Positions 45,942-56,673 of a DNA stretch of 64,000 nucleotides are shown here, in pieces. How positions within the stretch are numbered: the first letter of the stretch is position 1; each line of letters begins with the position of its first letter. The stretch is taken from assembly GCF_900117315.1 (NCBI RefSeq), contig NZ_LT630337.1:1332409-1396408 (forward strand). The letters are read 5' to 3'. A program made the translations under genes and the position numbers. The notes beneath the pieces are model-generated. The model saw nothing but the letters and a program-made list of their open reading frames with translations, ran no database searches and was not told the DNA's origin. The stretch is from Bacillus massilinigeriensis. GTDB taxonomy: Bacteria; Bacillota; Bacilli; Bacillales; Cytobacillaceae.

Positions 45942-46586
45942 TTAACCTTTTAAAGCTGAAATCGCTTTACCGCGGTCTTTTTCGTTATAAACGGCTGAAC
46001 CAGCTACAAGAACATTAGCACCTGCTGCAATGCATTCTTTAGCGGTTGTTTCATTGACCCCACCATCTACTTCAATTTCAATATTTAAGCCTAATGAATC
46101 AGCAAGCTCTTTAACTGCTTTAATTTTAGGTAAAACAGATGGGATGAACTTTTGCCCCCCAAAGCCTGGATTAACAGACATTAACAAAACCATATCCACA
46201 TCCTCGATAATATGGCGAATGGATTCCACTGGTGTTGCTGGATTTAACACAACTCCTGCTTTTACTCCAAAGCTTTTAATATAATGAATGGTTCGATGAA
46301 GATGTCTGCATGCTTCAACATGTACAGTAATATAATCGGCTCCAGCATTGGCAAAGGATTCAATGTATAAATCAGGATTCTCAATCATTAAATGGACATC
46401 TAGCGGTAGCTTAGTGACTGGGCGAATAGCATCAACTATTAGGGGTCCGATTGTAATGTTAGGAACAAAATGACCATCCATTACATCTACATGAATATAA
46501 TCCGCTCCCCCTTGTTCTACATCTTTAATTTCCTCTCCCAATTTAGAAAAATCAGCTGAAAGAATTGACGGTGCAATTTTCACCAT
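45942..46586 (-). CDS. rpe: Ribulose-phosphate 3-epimerase
   Basis: 214 residues. Interconverts ribulose-5-P and xylulose-5-P in the pentose phosphate pathway. The TIM barrel shows [35 protein letters not shown] (metal His and Asp), [10 protein letters not shown]-like [35 protein letters not shown] and [19 protein letters not shown]. It starts 2 nt before the rsgA stop region, so the two are cotranscribed. Confidence 0.98.
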   Translation of the reverse strand: MVKIAPSILSADFSKLGEEIKDVEQGGADYIHVDVMDGHFVPNITIGPLIVDAIRPVTKLPLDVHLMIENPDLYIESFANAGADYITVHVEACRHLHRTIHYIKSFGVKAGVVLNPATPVESIRHIIEDVDMVLLMSVNPGFGGQKFIPSVLPKIKAVKELADSLGLNIEIEVDGGVNETTAKECIAAGANVLVAGSAVYNEKDRGKAISALKG

Positions 46587-46588
46587 AA

Positions 46589-47470
46589 TTAATACCTCGG
46601 CTTTCTATCTTTAATTTCCTGAAGAAATTCTATGTAATGATCATAACGATATTTTGGTATTTCCCCATTTTCAACGGATGTCTTCACCATGCATTTTGGT
46701 TCTGCTACATGCAAACAACCTCGAAATTTACAGTCTTTGCTTTTTTCAAGGATTTCTGGAAAACAATAGTTTAAATCTTCCATTTCCACCTCATTGAATT
46801 CCAAGGAACTAAACCCTGGTGTATCGGCAACTAAACCGTTTCCAATATGGATTAGCTCTACGTGTCTTGTCGTATGCTTTCCCCGCCCTAAGTGGGAAGA
46901 AATGTCATTCGTCTTTAATTCTAATTCAGGCTTTAATGCGTTTAATAATGACGATTTCCCAACTCCGGACTGTCCAGCGAAGACAGAAATATTCCCCTCA
47001 ATACACGATAGTACCTCTTCAACACCATCATCTGTTTCTGATGAAGTTAAAATTACTCGGTATCCTGCCTTTTGGTATTCATTTGCATATTGCTCTATTG
47101 AATCTCTTTGTTTATTCCCTGTTAAATCTACCTTCGAAATTAAGATAATCGGCTTAATATGGTTAAATTCAACTAACACAAGAAATCTATCGAGAAGGGC
47201 AGGACTAAAGTCAGGTTCAACTGCAGAAAAAACCAGAAATGCTTGATCCACGTTTGCTATCGGTGGTCGCACTAACTCATTTTTTCTTTCCTTCACTTCT
47301 AAAATATAGCCATCTGTATCATTCTCTGCTTCGAAGACAACCTCGTCTCCTACTAATGGAGTTATTTTATTTTTTCGAAAGACTCCTCTACCACGGCATT
47401 GAATAGTTTTATCATCGCTAAGCACATAGTAGAACCCACTAATTGCTTTAATAATTTTGCCTTCTGGCAT
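46589..47470 (-). CDS. rsgA: Small ribosomal subunit biogenesis GTPase RsgA
   Basis: 293 residues. A circularly permuted GTPase that checks and releases late 30S particles. An N-terminal OB-fold ([20 protein letters not shown]) is followed by G4 [11 protein letters not shown] and then G1 [20 protein letters not shown], showing the permuted order, with G3 [12 protein letters not shown]. The C-terminal zinc site uses Cys and His in [22 protein letters not shown] precedes the ATG. A TATAAT-like box about 80 nt upstream is an uncertain extra promoter. Confidence 0.98.
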   Translation of the reverse strand: MPEGKIIKAISGFYYVLSDDKTIQCRGRGVFRKNKITPLVGDEVVFEAENDTDGYILEVKERKNELVRPPIANVDQAFLVFSAVEPDFSPALLDRFLVLVEFNHIKPIILISKVDLTGNKQRDSIEQYANEYQKAGYRVILTSSETDDGVEEVLSCIEGNISVFAGQSGVGKSSLLNALKPELELKTNDISSHLGRGKHTTRHVELIHIGNGLVADTPGFSSLEFNEVEMEDLNYCFPEILEKSKDCKFRGCLHVAEPKCMVKTSVENGEIPKYRYDHYIEFLQEIKDRKPRY

Positions 47471-47579
47471 AGCATCTCTCCTTTCCTCTTATTTCTAGAA
47501 AGAGAAGGGCAATGTTCTTCTATAACACATCTTATTATATCGAAAAAATTACCCTTCCATTAATTTTTCTTCGTTTTCT

Positions 47580-49571
47580 TTATTCAGGATAAGGAACTAC
47601 TTCATCAATAATAACCTTGTTATCCCTTATGACCTTATATCCAGCTTTTTCCCCTTGAGCAATTGTAAGCTCGATGGTTCTTGTAACAGATTGCGTAATG
47701 GATAACGTTTTATAAGGCTCGGTCATATTGCGATTCATATCTTCAATGAAAATCTGAACATTTTGTGGCTCGCCTTCGATTTCCGGTTCATAATCAATCG
47801 TTATCTCTCTAGATACGGTTTTTGGAGGGATTTCTTTTTTCCCTTTGGATATCACAACCGTTACCCTATCTCCTTTTTTCATCTGTGTTCCAGGAGATGG
47901 ACTTTGTGAAATGACAAGACCCTTTTCAATTTGATCATCATATTCCTCTTTAGAGATTTCAATATTTAATCCAACAGAATCTGCATATTCCTTAAGCCCT
48001 TTTTCATTGTACTCTTTAAGGTCTTTTAATGTAATTGGCTGTGACCCTTTGCTAACGGTCAATTTTAAAACCGTATCCTCAGGAACAATTTGTTTTCCTG
48101 GCTCAGGGAATTGCTCAATAATTGTACCTGCCTCGGTATCATCATCATACACTTCTGTTTTGATAATATCCTTAAAATTTCTTTTATCCAATAGAAGAAC
48201 TACGTCATCATAATCCCGGTTTAGATAATTAGAGAGCTCAAATTTTTCTTTGCCTGAGCTTTGATAGATGTCTATTTCGCTGCCTTCTTTAACAAGTTTA
48301 CCTTCTTTTGGATTCGTTTTTATAACTAACCCTTCCTCAATCTTTTCATCATTAACCTCAATGATTTCCCCAATCTTAAAGCCACTTTCCCTTAAATCTG
48401 CTTTTGCCTCACTTAATTCCAGACCGCTAACATCTGGTACCTCAACATCATTAGGTGAAACTAAATCAGGAAGAACCGTAATGGCTAAAATTCCAAGAAT
48501 AACGAGGAACAAAAAGACAGATACTAAAATGACGGGCCATTTTTTTCGCTTTTTCTTTCCTTTATCAGGCTTTGATTTTTTTGAGTTTTTTTTCTCTTTT
48601 CTTTTATCCTTATCTTCTGACTCCGATTGGTTTTCACCATGAATAATGGTTTCGTCAAGGTTTTGGAAAGGGCGATCATTCGTGATTACTGGAATTGCTT
48701 TTGTTGCATCAATATCAACCGGTATCGTAAATTTCTCCTCATTGATACGGTTAGGATATAATGCTGTATTTAAATCATCTTCCATTTCCTCTACGTTTTC
48801 ATAACGATGGAAGGGATCCTTTGCTGTTGCCTTCAATACGATATTCTCTACACTTTGTGGAATACTGGGATTCCATCTCCTTAATGAAGGAGTCTCAGAT
48901 TGTAAATGCTTTAAAGCTATGGAAACAGCTGATTCTCCTGAAAAAGGGAGTCTTCCAGTGAGCATTTCGAACATTACTATACCGAGTGAATAAATATCTG
49001 ACTTTCGATTAGCCGTTCCTCCTCTTGCCTGTTCTGGTGATAAATAATGAACAGAACCGAGTACTGAATTTGTTTGTGTTATGCTTGTTGCACTTAGAGC
49101 CATTGCAATGCCAAAATCAGTTATTTTTACATTTCCATTTCTGTCAATTAGTATATTATGCGGCTTAATATCCCTATGAATTATATGATTTTGATGGGCA
49201 TGTGAAATAGCTGATGTTAGCTGCTTCATAATATTGATCGCTTCTTCGACCTTCAATGGTGCATGTTGTTGAATATATTGCTTCAGGGTTTGACCATCCA
49301 CGTACTCCATAACGATATAGTAAATCGATTCTTCCTCTCCAACATCATAGATCGAAACGATGTTTGGATGGGCGAGACTTGTCGCTGATTGTGCTTCCCG
49401 ATGAAATCTACGAATAAACTCTTCATCATTTGCGAAATCTAGCCTTAAGGTTTTGACTGCAACATCACGATCTAAAATCATATCGTGGGCTAAGTATACA
49501 TTCGCCATTCCGCCGCCGCCGATCATTTCCAATATCTTATATCGGCCACTTATTCTTTTTCCAATAAGCAT
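47580..49571 (-). CDS. prkC: PASTA-domain serine/threonine kinase PrkC
   Basis: 663 residues. Membrane kinase that senses muropeptides and peptidoglycan, acting in growth control and spore germination. The kinase domain (1-270) has IGGGGMANVYLA, the HRDIKPHNIL loop and KITDFGIAMA. The Thr/Ser-rich activation loop reads LSATSITQTNSVLGSVHYLS. A basic K-rich stretch precedes one membrane helix (about 345-366). Three extracellular PASTA repeats (about 372-575) and an Ig-like tail follow. The ATG at 49571 matches the family. It is encoded next to its phosphatase prpC (5-nt gap). Confidence 0.98.
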   Translation of the reverse strand: MLIGKRISGRYKILEMIGGGGMANVYLAHDMILDRDVAVKTLRLDFANDEEFIRRFHREAQSATSLAHPNIVSIYDVGEEESIYYIVMEYVDGQTLKQYIQQHAPLKVEEAINIMKQLTSAISHAHQNHIIHRDIKPHNILIDRNGNVKITDFGIAMALSATSITQTNSVLGSVHYLSPEQARGGTANRKSDIYSLGIVMFEMLTGRLPFSGESAVSIALKHLQSETPSLRRWNPSIPQSVENIVLKATAKDPFHRYENVEEMEDDLNTALYPNRINEEKFTIPVDIDATKAIPVITNDRPFQNLDETIIHGENQSESEDKDKRKEKKNSKKSKPDKGKKKRKKWPVILVSVFLFLVILGILAITVLPDLVSPNDVEVPDVSGLELSEAKADLRESGFKIGEIIEVNDEKIEEGLVIKTNPKEGKLVKEGSEIDIYQSSGKEKFELSNYLNRDYDDVVLLLDKRNFKDIIKTEVYDDDTEAGTIIEQFPEPGKQIVPEDTVLKLTVSKGSQPITLKDLKEYNEKGLKEYADSVGLNIEISKEEYDDQIEKGLVISQSPSPGTQMKKGDRVTVVISKGKKEIPPKTVSREITIDYEPEIEGEPQNVQIFIEDMNRNMTEPYKTLSITQSVTRTIELTIAQGEKAGYKVIRDNKVIIDEVVPYPE

Positions 49572-49576
49572 AAGTA

Positions 49577-50326
49577 TCACCCTCTTTCACTGTTGTCTAA
49601 ATATTCTAAGATTACAAGGGTAATATTATCCTCGCCACCATTTTCATTGGCAAGACGGACTAATTCAGTTCCTTTTTGCTCTAAGGTTTCTCCGCCTTTA
49701 AGAATGTTCTGCATTTCTTCCTCAGACACCTTATTAGATAAACCATCTGAACAAAGCAATACAATATCACCATCTTCAAAAATAATGGTTTTAATATCCA
49801 TTTCAACGGCGCCTTCTGTACCTAATGCTCTTAATAGTACATTCTTTCTCGGATGATTTTCGGCGTCTTCTTTTGTAATTTGACCAGTTCGTACCAGTTC
49901 ATTTACAAGAGAATGATCCTCTGTCAGCTGTTGGAAGCCAGTTTCATTTAAAATATAGCCACGACTATCGCCAATGTTTGCTACAGTGGCAAATCGATCT
50001 GTGGCTATAGCTGCAACAACTGTTGTCCCCATTCCCTCACATTCTGAATGTTCCTGTGAGTGTTGAAATACTAGAGAGTTCACTTCTGTAATGTGAGATT
50101 TTAACCACTCTTCTGCTTGATCTGCTGTTTCAATCTTTTCTGATTGCTCCCATAATTTTTGTAAATGGGACAAAGTCAGCTCACTTGCAACATCACCTGC
50201 TCGATGACCACCCATACCATCTGCAACAATGGCAAGTCGGTGGCCATCCTTATTCATAAAAATACCGCCATTATCCTCATTGTGTTGACGTATTCTTCCA
50301 CGGTCTGTCATAAAAATTGCTTTCAT
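49577..50326 (-). CDS. prpC: PP2C-type protein phosphatase PrpC
   Basis: 249 residues. Mn2+-dependent phosphatase that reverses PrkC. The PP2C motifs are TDRGRIRQHNEDNGGIF, AIVADGMGGHRAGDVAS, GMGTTVVAAIATDRFATVA, NIGDSRGYIL, LLCSDGLSNKV and GGEDNITLVILE, carrying the metal-binding Asp residues. The ATG at 50326 has GAGG 7 nt upstream; the longer reading of 57 nt would overlap rlmN. Sits between rlmN and prkC. Confidence 0.98.
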   Translation of the reverse strand: MKAIFMTDRGRIRQHNEDNGGIFMNKDGHRLAIVADGMGGHRAGDVASELTLSHLQKLWEQSEKIETADQAEEWLKSHITEVNSLVFQHSQEHSECEGMGTTVVAAIATDRFATVANIGDSRGYILNETGFQQLTEDHSLVNELVRTGQITKEDAENHPRKNVLLRALGTEGAVEMDIKTIIFEDGDIVLLCSDGLSNKVSEEEMQNILKGGETLEQKGTELVRLANENGGEDNITLVILEYLDNSERG

Positions 50327-50330
50327 ACTA

Positions 50331-51413
50331 TCACCTCGTCTCCTCTTTTCGCTCCTTTGCACGAAGTTGTCCACATGCTGCATCTATATCATGACCGTGC
50401 TCTCGGCGTATGGTTACATTAACCCCATGTTCCTTCAAGGTTTTTTCAAAAGCAAATATTTGATCCCTTGGAGTTCGCACATAATCTCTTTCAGGAACAT
50501 AGTTCACAGGAATTAAATTAATATGGCATTTGATTCCCTTTACTAATTGTGCTAATTCCTCTGCATGCTCTATTTGATCATTCACCCCACCAAATAATCC
50601 ATATTCAAAACTCACTCTGCGCCCTGTCTTGTCAATATAATAACGGACCGCTTTCATTAAATCAGGTAGTTTGTAAGCCCGATTAATCGGCATTAAGCGA
50701 CTCCTAATCTCAGTATTCGGGGCATGTAGGGATATGGCAAAATTGATTTGCAAATTTTCATCTGCAAACTGATATATTTTTGGAATAATTCCACTTGTTG
50801 AGACTGTAATATGTCGTGCACCTATATTCAGTCCCTGATCATGATTGATAATTTTCAAAAACGATAACATATGATCATAGTTATCAAATGGTTCCCCAAT
50901 TCCCATAATGACTACAGAGCTTACTCTTTCATCTGTATCATCCAGAGCTTGCTGAACTTTTACTACTTGAGCTACAATTTCTCCTGCCTCAAGATTCCTT
51001 TTCAAGCCTCCTAATGTTGAGGCACAAAAAGTGCATCCAATTCTACAGCCAACTTGAGTGGTTACACATACGGAATTTCCGTAATCATGCCTCATAAGTA
51101 CAGTTTCAATCGAAAAACCATCATGTAATTCAAACAAAAACTTAATCGTGCCGTCGGATGAAGTTTGTTGAATTAATGTCTCTAGGGTGGTAATGGAAAA
51201 ATGCTCATTCAATAGTTCCCGCAAGTTCTTTGATAAATTTGTCATATCCTCAAAGGTACGAACTCGCTTTTTATACAACCAATCAAATATTTGTTCTGCA
51301 CGAAATGGCTTTTCTCCTTTTTCTTTAAGCCATTCCTTTAACGCATGTAATTCTAAAGAATAGATAGATGGCTTTATATTCTCGTTTGTTGCTTTTTCTT
51401 TTGATTGTTCCAC
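50331..51413 (-). CDS. rlmN: Dual-specificity RNA methyltransferase RlmN
   Basis: 360 residues. A radical-SAM enzyme that makes 2-methyladenosine in 23S rRNA (A2503) and tRNA. The cluster cysteines are in [18 protein letters not shown]. One mechanistic Cys is near the C-terminus in DIDAACGQL. Also [20 protein letters not shown] and [16 protein letters not shown]. The start is GTG with AAGG 7 nt upstream, 2 nt past the rsmB stop. Confidence 0.97.
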   Translation of the reverse strand: MEQSKEKATNENIKPSIYSLELHALKEWLKEKGEKPFRAEQIFDWLYKKRVRTFEDMTNLSKNLRELLNEHFSITTLETLIQQTSSDGTIKFLFELHDGFSIETVLMRHDYGNSVCVTTQVGCRIGCTFCASTLGGLKRNLEAGEIVAQVVKVQQALDDTDERVSSVVIMGIGEPFDNYDHMLSFLKIINHDQGLNIGARHITVSTSGIIPKIYQFADENLQINFAISLHAPNTEIRSRLMPINRAYKLPDLMKAVRYYIDKTGRRVSFEYGLFGGVNDQIEHAEELAQLVKGIKCHINLIPVNYVPERDYVRTPRDQIFAFEKTLKEHGVNVTIRREHGHDIDAACGQLRAKERKEETR

Positions 51414-51415
51414 TC

Positions 51416-52765
51416 TTATACCTTCTTTCTTAAACAGGCTATATAAAAGCCGTCAGAACCAAAATCCTGAGGTAAAACCTGTAAATCGAATCCACTAATT
51501 AGGGCCTGAATAGGTTTTGGCATCCTACTACTTAATGTATCATCGCCATGAAAATCCTGATTTTCTTTTAAAAATGCTTCAATAACGCCTTGATTCTCCT
51601 CCTTATCTACTGTGCATGTACTATAAACGAGGTAGCCTCCCTTTTTCACTAAAGGGGCAACAGCTTTTAGGAGATGTAATTGTACTGAATGAAGCTGCAA
51701 AACATCGCTTTCCTTTTTCGTATATTTCATATCAGGCTTTCTTCTCATGACCCCAAGACCTGAACAAGGGGCGTCTAAAAGAACCCGATCGAACTCCTCG
51801 CTTTGAAAATATTCCTGAACCCTTCTAGAATCCATTGCTTCAGCATTAATATTTGAAAGCCCAAGCCTTGTTGCATTCTCGGATATTAATTTCACTTTAT
51901 GCTCATGAAGATCAAGGGAAATCACTTGCCCTGTTTGATTTAGCTTTTCCGCAATATGTGTTGATTTTCCACCTGGTGCTGCACAAGCATCAAGGACCCT
52001 ATTCCCTTGATCAATGTTTAGTGCGTAGCCTACGAGCATAGAGCTTTCATCCTGTATGGTCAAAAGCCCTTCCTTAAAAGCTTGGGAATGAGCTAAGTTT
52101 CCTTTTAGACATTTAATGGCTTCTGGAATAATCGGACTTTCTTCAACCTGAAATCCTTCTTCTTGAAGTCGTCTGATACAATTCTCCTTACTTGTCTTTG
52201 TTAAATTTACTCTCCCTGTTTGTAATGGAGCTGTTAGATTGGTTTCACACATTGCTTTTGTTCTTTCAAAACCTAATTGCTCGACCCATCTTTTAACAAG
52301 CCACAGAGGGTGACTAGTCTCAATGGAGAGCCTCTCCAGTGGGTCTTGTATAGTATGTAAGCTATTCAGCCCCTCTCTTTGAATACTGCGAAGAACTCCA
52401 TTTACAAGACCAGATATTCCTTTATGTCCACGCCTTTTTGCAATTTCCACCGCTTCAAAAATCGCTGCACGATCCGGGATTTTATCCAAATAAACCATTT
52501 GATAGAGAGTAAGCCTTAGTAATTGTTTTACCCAGCTTTCCATCTTTTTGCTGTTCTTAATAAATGGTGCAAGAAAGAAGTCTAATGTCATTTTTCTTTG
52601 CAATGTACCATATGTTAGTTCCGTTAATAAGCCTACATCCTTACTTAATATTTGATTCTTTTTAATCGTATTATTTAATAATAGGTTGCTATAAGCCTGG
52701 TTTTTTTCAATCGTTTCAAGTAATTCTAAAGCAGCTTCGCGAACATTCTTATTTGCCGTTTTCAT
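51416..52765 (-). CDS. rsmB: 16S rRNA (cytosine-967-C5)-methyltransferase RsmB
   Basis: 449 residues (Sun family). An NusB-like N-terminal RNA-binding domain (about 1-140; [20 protein letters not shown]) is fused to a SAM methyltransferase. [19 protein letters not shown] is the SAM motif. Catalytic Cys lies in [20 protein letters not shown], with a second in [21 protein letters not shown] precedes the ATG, which lies inside the end of fmt (17-nt overlap). Confidence 0.97.
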   Translation of the reverse strand: MKTANKNVREAALELLETIEKNQAYSNLLLNNTIKKNQILSKDVGLLTELTYGTLQRKMTLDFFLAPFIKNSKKMESWVKQLLRLTLYQMVYLDKIPDRAAIFEAVEIAKRRGHKGISGLVNGVLRSIQREGLNSLHTIQDPLERLSIETSHPLWLVKRWVEQLGFERTKAMCETNLTAPLQTGRVNLTKTSKENCIRRLQEEGFQVEESPIIPEAIKCLKGNLAHSQAFKEGLLTIQDESSMLVGYALNIDQGNRVLDACAAPGGKSTHIAEKLNQTGQVISLDLHEHKVKLISENATRLGLSNINAEAMDSRRVQEYFQSEEFDRVLLDAPCSGLGVMRRKPDMKYTKKESDVLQLHSVQLHLLKAVAPLVKKGGYLVYSTCTVDKEENQGVIEAFLKENQDFHGDDTLSSRMPKPIQALISGFDLQVLPQDFGSDGFYIACLRKKV

Positions 52766-53714
52766 TTTCTGCTCCTAACTGTGTTCCAACGGTAAGATGT
52801 GATCCAGCACCTCTTAAAAATTGTTCTGCTGTCATTTTCTTTTTCCCGGAAGGTTGAAGCTCCAAGATTTTTATTGCTGTTTCATTTCCTGTTGAGACAA
52901 TAAACCATTCCTTTTCAATTTCAATAATGGTACCTGGATGAATATCTTTTTTAGTTGAAGGATATTTTTCCACCCACCAAATTTTCAACACGGTAGAATT
53001 TAATGTAGTATAAGCAACTGGCCAAGGATTTAATCCGCGAACATGATTATAGATTTCTTCACCGTTTTTTGACCAATCAATTTTTTCTTGTTCTCTTTTA
53101 ATGTTTGAGGCAAAGGTAGCATCTGCATCATTTTGAGGGATAGGAGTTAATTCCCCTTTTAATAGCCTTGGCAAAGTTTCCGACAATAGCTTTGTTCCTG
53201 CCATGCTTAATTTATCATGCAAGGAGCCTACAGTATCCCTTTCATCAATGGGCACTTCTACCTGGGTTAAAATATCCCCTGCATCGAGCTTCTCTGCCAT
53301 ATACATTATGGTCACACCCGTCTTGCTCTTACCTTCGAGAATGGCATAATGAATTGGAGCCCCACCACGCAATTCCGGTAACAGTGAGGCATGTACATTT
53401 ATACAGCCATATCTTGGTGCCTCTAGTAATTCCTTTGGTAGTATTTGTCCAAAGGCAGCCGTAATAATTAAATCTGGCTTTAATGCGAGAATTTGATCTA
53501 GCTCTTCCTTTTGACGAATTTTTTCAGGCTGATAAACTGGTATCCCCAGTTTTTCCGCTTCAACTTTAACAGGTGGAGGCGTCAACACTTTCTTTCTCCC
53601 TACTGGTCTATCTGGTTGTGTTACTACAGCAATGACATCATAGCCTTCCGAAATAATCTGTCTCAAGACTGGAACAGAAAAATCCGGCGTCCCCATGAAA
53701 ATGATTTTCGTCAT
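52749..53714 (-). CDS. fmt: Methionyl-tRNA formyltransferase
   Basis: 321 residues. Formylates initiator Met-tRNA using 10-formyl-THF. The N-terminal [16 protein letters not shown], catalytic Asn/His in [20 protein letters not shown] and the Asp in [15 protein letters not shown] are present. The C-terminal OB-fold domain contacts tRNA (about 205-310). It overlaps def, the deformylase that undoes its product on finished proteins, by 4 bp, a classic pairing. Confidence 0.98.
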   Translation of the reverse strand: MTKIIFMGTPDFSVPVLRQIISEGYDVIAVVTQPDRPVGRKKVLTPPPVKVEAEKLGIPVYQPEKIRQKEELDQILALKPDLIITAAFGQILPKELLEAPRYGCINVHASLLPELRGGAPIHYAILEGKSKTGVTIMYMAEKLDAGDILTQVEVPIDERDTVGSLHDKLSMAGTKLLSETLPRLLKGELTPIPQNDADATFASNIKREQEKIDWSKNGEEIYNHVRGLNPWPVAYTTLNSTVLKIWWVEKYPSTKKDIHPGTIIEIEKEWFIVSTGNETAIKILELQPSGKKKMTAEQFLRGAGSHLTVGTQLGAENENGK

Positions 53715-54196
53715 GCTCCTTCTCCCCCTTCTAGCTCTTCTTCTTCTACATATCTTGTTACTTTTGTTGTAAATAAAATACCGTGCAGGTGATCTATCTC
53801 ATGCTGTATAGCTCGGGCAAGAAAATCTTCCGCCTCAAGGATGTAGGTTCGCCCTTTACGATCCTGAGCTTTCACTTTTACATAAAATGGTCGCGATACC
53901 TCACCATATAAATTTGGAAAACTCAAGCATCCTTCAACATCTGTTTGCTCACCGCTTGTCTTAATTATTACAGGGTTGATTAACTCGATGGTTCCAGACT
54001 CATCATCTATATATACTACTGCAATTTGACTAGCTATCCCAATTTGTGGGGCTGCTAATCCAACTCCATCATATTCGATCATCGTTTCATACATATCATC
54101 TAGTAGCTTCCATAATTTTTTATCAAAATCCTTAACCGGTTCACATTCCTTCTCTAATATTTCTGCCGGATAAGTGACAATTTTTCTTACAGCCAA
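53711..54196 (-). CDS. def: Peptide deformylase
   Basis: 161 residues. Metalloenzyme that removes the N-formyl group from new proteins. All three motifs are seen: [17 protein letters not shown] (metal Cys) and QHEIDHLHG (metal His pair, catalytic Glu). The start is a TTG at 54196 ([14 protein letters not shown]), with GGAGG 8 nt upstream and a match to the family N-terminus. The C-terminus ends in an acidic run EEEELEGG. A 62-nt gap separates it from priA. Confidence 0.97.
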   Translation of the reverse strand: MAVRKIVTYPAEILEKECEPVKDFDKKLWKLLDDMYETMIEYDGVGLAAPQIGIASQIAVVYIDDESGTIELINPVIIKTSGEQTDVEGCLSFPNLYGEVSRPFYVKVKAQDRKGRTYILEAEDFLARAIQHEIDHLHGILFTTKVTRYVEEEELEGGEGA

Positions 54197-54258
54197 GTGT
54201 GATTCCTCCAAAAATACTTTTTTCTATTTTCAACCAAAAAGTTGAAATTCATAACCTG

Positions 54259-56673
54259 TTACATCATAATATAAGGATTTACATCGATAGATATTTGCAA
54301 TCCATTGGTGCTCGTTTCTTGTTGATATTGATCCAAAATCGCCTTCAGACAGCTAACTAGCTGTGGTTCCCGCTTGTATTTTATCAAACATTGATAGCGA
54401 TATCTATCATTGATTCGGGGAATAGGGGAGGCAACTGGTCCAAGGATAATGGCTTCTTTAGAAAGAATAGACTGGACATATTTAGTAATGTTATCGGTGA
54501 CTGAAACGACCTTCATTAAGTTTTCGTGCTGGACAGTGATTAAGGAAATATAATAAAAGGGTGGATATTCTCTTAATTTCCTAACAAGCATCTCATGTTG
54601 GAAGAACTCATCATAATCCTGTTTACCCGAAAGTACGACACTATAATGTTCAGGAGAGTAGGTTTGAATAACTACCTCTCCCTCAAGTTCATGCCGTCCA
54701 GCCCGACCACTAACCTGGGTTAATAACTGAAAGGTTTTTTCAGCAGATCTGAAATCAGGTAAATGAAGCATCGTATCAGCAGTTAATACTCCTACTAGGG
54801 TAATATTGGGGAAATCCAGGCCTTTTGCTATCATTTGAGTACCTAAAAGAATATCCGCTTTTCCTTCGGCAAATTCTGTTAATAACCGTTCATGTGCCCC
54901 CTTCTTACTAGTGGTATCCACATCCATCCGGATAACCCGTGCTTCCGGTAATACCTTTCCAAGCTCTTCTTCCACCTTTTGTGTACCTGTGCCAAAATAA
55001 CGTATATGATCACTTTGACATTCTGGGCAATGTGTTGGTACGTAAGATTCATAACCGCAATAATGGCATTTCATCTGTGATTGAAAGCGATGATAGGTAA
55101 GGGAAATATCACAATGAGGACAATTGACTACGAATCCGCAATCTCTACACATAACGAAGGAGGAATGACCTCTTTTATTTAGAAACAAAACAGTCTGTTG
55201 ACCTTTCTCTAATCGATCCTGTATTTTTTCAAACAAGATTCTAGAAAACATTGATCGATTTCCATCCCTTAGTTCTTCTCGCATGTCTACAATATTTACA
55301 GCAGGTAATGCTTGATTGTTCATCCTTTTTGGGAGAGATAATAATTGATAAACCTTCTTCTTTGCCCTAGCAAAGGATTCGAGTGATGGTGTAGCACTAC
55401 CTAAAACAACTGGGCAGTTATGAAATTCTCCTCTTTCAATTGCGACATCCCGAGCATGATAACGAGGATTTTCTTCCTGCTTGTAGCTTGTCTCATGCTC
55501 TTCATCTATGATAATAATGCCTAGATTTTCAAATGGAGCATAAATAGCTGATCTTGCCCCGACTACGACCTTTACTTCTTTTCTATAGATCCTTCGCCAT
55601 TCATCATACTTCTCCCCGACGGAAAGTCCGCTATGAAGGACAGCAACCTCATTACCAAATCTACCTTTAAAGCGCACGACCATTTGGGGTGTTAAGGAAA
55701 TTTCAGGAACAAGAACTATGGCTTCCTTGCCTTTTTTTAATACTTCCTGTATTGATTGTAAGTAGACCTCCGTCTTACCACTGCCAGTGACCCCATACAA
55801 AAGGAAAACTTGATGTTCCTCCTCCTCAATTGACCCTAGTATTGGGGTAATTGCTTCCTCCTGTTCATTTGTGAGCGGTAGTGGCTCGGTTTTTTCAAAT
55901 TGACGGTCCTGATAAGGATCCCGATATACCTCGACCTCTTTTTCAAGAAGGATGTCTTTTTCAATTAAACCCTTAATCATGGATGAAGAGACACCCATCT
56001 CAGAAAGAAGAGCTCGTTGCTCAATCGGATATGGGGCTTGAATAAAATAATCAATAACCTCTCTTTGCTTAGTTGCTCGGGAGGATATTTGACCTTTCTT
56101 CGTTTGTAGAACCTCTCTTGACCCATTTGGTAGAATATATTTTCTTTTTTTCTTGTTTATTTTCCCTTTCACTTCGTAATGAACCTCAAGGGATCCTTTC
56201 GAAACTTCCTTCTGAACAGCGGATAGTAGACCAGCATCTTTGATTATCTCCCAAGATACGGAAGTTTTGTTCACAAATAAGGCTTGCATTCGTTCTGGTG
56301 AATTTCGAAAGAGCTCCTGATTGATGATTTGAACCTTTTTCTCATATTTTGCCTTTAGCGCTGCAGGTAGCATCGCCTGGAATGCAGAGATCTTGTAGCA
56401 TAATGTGTTTTCAGCCAGCCAATCACCAAGCGTTAAGAGTTCTTCAGTTAAAGCCGGTTCGATATCCATTGGTTCAATGATCTTTTTTAAATGAGGATAA
56501 TCAGAATTCTCATGAATGGTTGTTACAAATCCTTGGACCCTTCTTGGACCAAAAGGAACAATAACACGCATGCCCGGTTGAATAATATCTATAAGCTCAT
56601 CTGGAATAAGATAATCGAAAGCCCGATCCGTTTGTTTAGCTGGTACATCTACTATTACACTAGCAACTTTCAT
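54259..56673 (-). CDS. priA: Primosomal protein N' (PriA helicase)
   Basis: 804 residues. Restarts replication at collapsed forks by loading the DnaB-type helicase. An N-terminal DNA-binding domain (ASVIVDVPAKQTDRAFDYLI) and winged helix precede Walker A LLYGVTGSGKTEVYLQSI (about 290) and the DEEH box IIIDEEHETSY. Two zinc sites use eight Cys between about 528 and 572 (CRDCGF, CPHCD, CHYCGY, CPECQS). Its ATG overlaps the coaBC stop (ATGA). Confidence 0.98.
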   Translation of the reverse strand: MKVASVIVDVPAKQTDRAFDYLIPDELIDIIQPGMRVIVPFGPRRVQGFVTTIHENSDYPHLKKIIEPMDIEPALTEELLTLGDWLAENTLCYKISAFQAMLPAALKAKYEKKVQIINQELFRNSPERMQALFVNKTSVSWEIIKDAGLLSAVQKEVSKGSLEVHYEVKGKINKKKRKYILPNGSREVLQTKKGQISSRATKQREVIDYFIQAPYPIEQRALLSEMGVSSSMIKGLIEKDILLEKEVEVYRDPYQDRQFEKTEPLPLTNEQEEAITPILGSIEEEEHQVFLLYGVTGSGKTEVYLQSIQEVLKKGKEAIVLVPEISLTPQMVVRFKGRFGNEVAVLHSGLSVGEKYDEWRRIYRKEVKVVVGARSAIYAPFENLGIIIIDEEHETSYKQEENPRYHARDVAIERGEFHNCPVVLGSATPSLESFARAKKKVYQLLSLPKRMNNQALPAVNIVDMREELRDGNRSMFSRILFEKIQDRLEKGQQTVLFLNKRGHSSFVMCRDCGFVVNCPHCDISLTYHRFQSQMKCHYCGYESYVPTHCPECQSDHIRYFGTGTQKVEEELGKVLPEARVIRMDVDTTSKKGAHERLLTEFAEGKADILLGTQMIAKGLDFPNITLVGVLTADTMLHLPDFRSAEKTFQLLTQVSGRAGRHELEGEVVIQTYSPEHYSVVLSGKQDYDEFFQHEMLVRKLREYPPFYYISLITVQHENLMKVVSVTDNITKYVQSILSKEAIILGPVASPIPRINDRYRYQCLIKYKREPQLVSCLKAILDQYQQETSTNGLQISIDVNPYIMM